Both the position numbers and the translations under genes were made by a program. Shown in pieces: positions 63,231 to 64,000 of a stretch of 64,000 nt of DNA. A model generated the notes under the pieces. It was given only the letters and a program-made list of their open reading frames with translations, made no database searches and was not told the origin of the DNA. The stretch covers positions 2,852,001 to 2,916,000 of the forward strand of contig NW_027480450.1 in NCBI RefSeq assembly GCF_051401765.1, read 5' to 3'. The number at the start of each line of letters is the position of its first letter. The first letter of the stretch is position 1. Origin of the DNA: Calliopsis andreniformis. Its lineage: Eukaryota; Arthropoda; Insecta; Hymenoptera; Andrenidae.

Positions 63231-64000
63231 CAATTCTCAATCCTCAATATTCAATCCTCAATACTCAATCTTCAATCCTCAACCCTCAATCCCCAATCCT
63301 CAATCCTCAATCGTCAGTAATCAATCCTCAATACTCAATCCTCAATCCTCAATCTTCAATCCCCAATACTCAATCTTCAATCCTCAATCCTCAATCCTCA
63401 ATCCTCAATACACATTGTTCAATCCTCAATACCAAATCCCCAATCTTCAATCCTCAATCCTCAATCCTCTATTCTCAACCCTCAATCCTCAATCCTCAGA
63501 CTTCAAACATCAATTCTAAACCCTCAGTCCTCGTCCTCAATCCACAACACTCAATCGTCAATCCTCAATCATCAATCATCAATATTCAATCTTCAATCCT
63601 CAATCCTCAATCCTCAATCCTCAGCCCTCAATCCTCAATGATCAATACTCAATACCCAATCCTCAGTCTTCAATCCTCAATCCTCAATCCTCAATCCTCA
63701 ATACACATTGTTCAATCCTCAATACCAAATCCTCAATCTTCAATCCTCAATCCTCAATCCTCTATTCTCAATCCTCAATCCTCAATCCTCAGACTTCAAA
63801 CATCAATACTAAACCCTCAGTCCTCGTCCTCAATCCACAACACTCAATCGTCAATCCTCAATCATCAATCATCAATATTCAGTCTTCAATCCTCAATCAT
63901 CAATCCTCAATCCTCAATCATCAATCCTCTATACTCAATCTTCAATCCTCAGTCCTCGATACTCAATCCTCAATCCTCAATCCTGAATCCTCAGTCTTCA
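63231..64000. repeat. C dimer segment, copy 2; runs off the window
   Basis: ACACATTGTTC landmarks at 63407 and 63700, each 3328 bp after 60079 and 60372. The sequence is still following the 60.6-kb copy at the window edge, so another copy of the subfamily II fragment may continue beyond base 64000. Confidence 0.8.

Larger units (their letters stand above)
1211..63890. repeat. Block C family: 293-bp modules, mostly dimers
   Basis: Landmark AATACACATTGTTC pairs: 1211/1504, 4725/5018, 10382/10675, 11752/12045, 16239/16532, 17609/17895, 21970/22263, 23339/23632, 25705/25998, 27075/27368, 31653/31946, 36231/36524, 37601/37894, 41023/41309, 47305/47598, 60079/60372, 63407/63700; single at 39946. 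The 293-bp spacing is 42 heptamers minus one base; the missing base is a 6-bp unit (CCACGT or CCTCGT) in the middle. Each module also carries GACTTCAAACATC and ACTAAACCCTCAG. It is alignable to the first half of the palindrome module, so the two are likely cousins. Confidence 0.85.
1..64000. repeat. Heptanucleotide satellite array (CCTCAAT)n filling the whole window
   Basis: Every part of the window reads as tandem 7-bp units close to CCTCAAT. Common variants are CTTCAAT, ACTCAAT, CATCAAT, CGTCAAT, TCTCAAT, CCCCAAT, CCTCAGT, CCTCAAC, CCTCAAA and CCTCGAT. The canonical unit has no G, so the + strand is strongly C-rich and G-poor throughout. Orientation is the same from end to end; the only inverted heptamer-like bases are in the right arm of a recurrent palindrome. 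No flanking unique DNA is visible on either side. All forward frames of the pure unit encode SSILNPQ without stops, while all reverse frames contain TGA every 21 bases. This explains many overlapping forward ORFs and no reverse ones. Function is unknown; a structural or heterochromatic satellite is the inference. Confidence 0.97.

Noticed and set aside
1..64000. CRISPR array (repeats and spacers)
   Set aside because: There are no unique spacers; the material between any two repeats is again heptamer repeat, and no cas gene is present.
1..64000. Cyanobacterial short tandem heptamer repeats (STRR) as the origin
   Set aside because: Known STRR tracts are short and lie between genes; none is tens of kilobases long with nested higher-order units. 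The heptamer length alone is weak evidence.
1..64000. Plasmid or phage origin with iterons
   Set aside because: No replication gene, no DnaA-box cluster and no AT-rich unwinding region stand out from the uniform repeat.
1..64000. tRNA or rRNA genes
   Set aside because: The near absence of G on one strand and heptamer periodicity everywhere leave no region able to form these structures.
1..64000. Purely artificial or assembly-generated sequence
   Set aside because: Copies carry ordered private variants and diverged subfamilies, which simple artefact would not produce. Copy number and some joints could still be assembly-affected, as noted for 21.6, 31.3 and 41.3-43.2 kb.

Overview
This window is a single, uninterrupted tandem-repeat (satellite/minisatellite) array. 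From base 1 to base 64000 it is built from diverged copies of one 7-bp unit, CCTCAAT (ATTGAGG on the other strand). I found no stretch of unique sequence, no convincing gene, no RNA gene, no transposon and no CRISPR array. Both ends of the window lie inside the repeat, so the array is longer than 64 kb. A gene-free array of this size with layered higher-order structure is what eukaryotic heterochromatin (pericentromeric, subtelomeric or sex-chromosome satellite) looks like. It would be extraordinary in a bacterium, archaeon or phage. The sequence does not identify the species.

The many forward open frames are a by-product of the heptamer. Because 7 leaves remainder 1 on division by 3, all three + frames of the pure repeat read the same stop-free heptapeptide SSILNPQ. 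Every - frame meets TGA every 7 codons. Single-base and 7-bp indels only rotate the frame and keep the same peptide, so long ORFs (up to 464 codons at 57772-59166) arise without selection. None is annotated as a CDS.

On top of the heptamer there is a higher-order vocabulary of diagnostic blocks. Block C is a 293-bp module marked by ACACATTGTTC, usually present as a dimer. Block B is a strongly diverged stretch marked by AATCAGTTGTCA and TGTCCACAAACATC. A palindrome module carries a perfect 20-bp inverted repeat. Block D/E is marked by CTAGATA and, 81 bp later, the start of a segment with CGTCAGTCCTCGTCC. Recurring distances between blocks (1422, 1869, 3060, 3514, 4578, 5857, 9466 and 10526 bp) show repeated segmental duplication inside the array.

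Layout: 1-7.4 kb has a 3514-bp duplication and a 1422-bp near-tandem duplication. 7.4-18.1 kb holds two 4.9-kb units 5857 bp apart. 18.1-26.7 kb holds rearranged copies. 26.7-35.9 kb is a head-to-tail pair of 4578-bp units. 35.9-43.3 kb holds further copies, a 566-bp local duplication and a cluster of single-base deletions. 43.3-52.8 kb is dominated by palindrome-triplet modules with the last D/E block near 48.8 kb. 52.8-58.1 kb is a 2.65-kb tandem pair of a second, distinguishable subfamily. 58.1-64 kb mixes both subfamilies.
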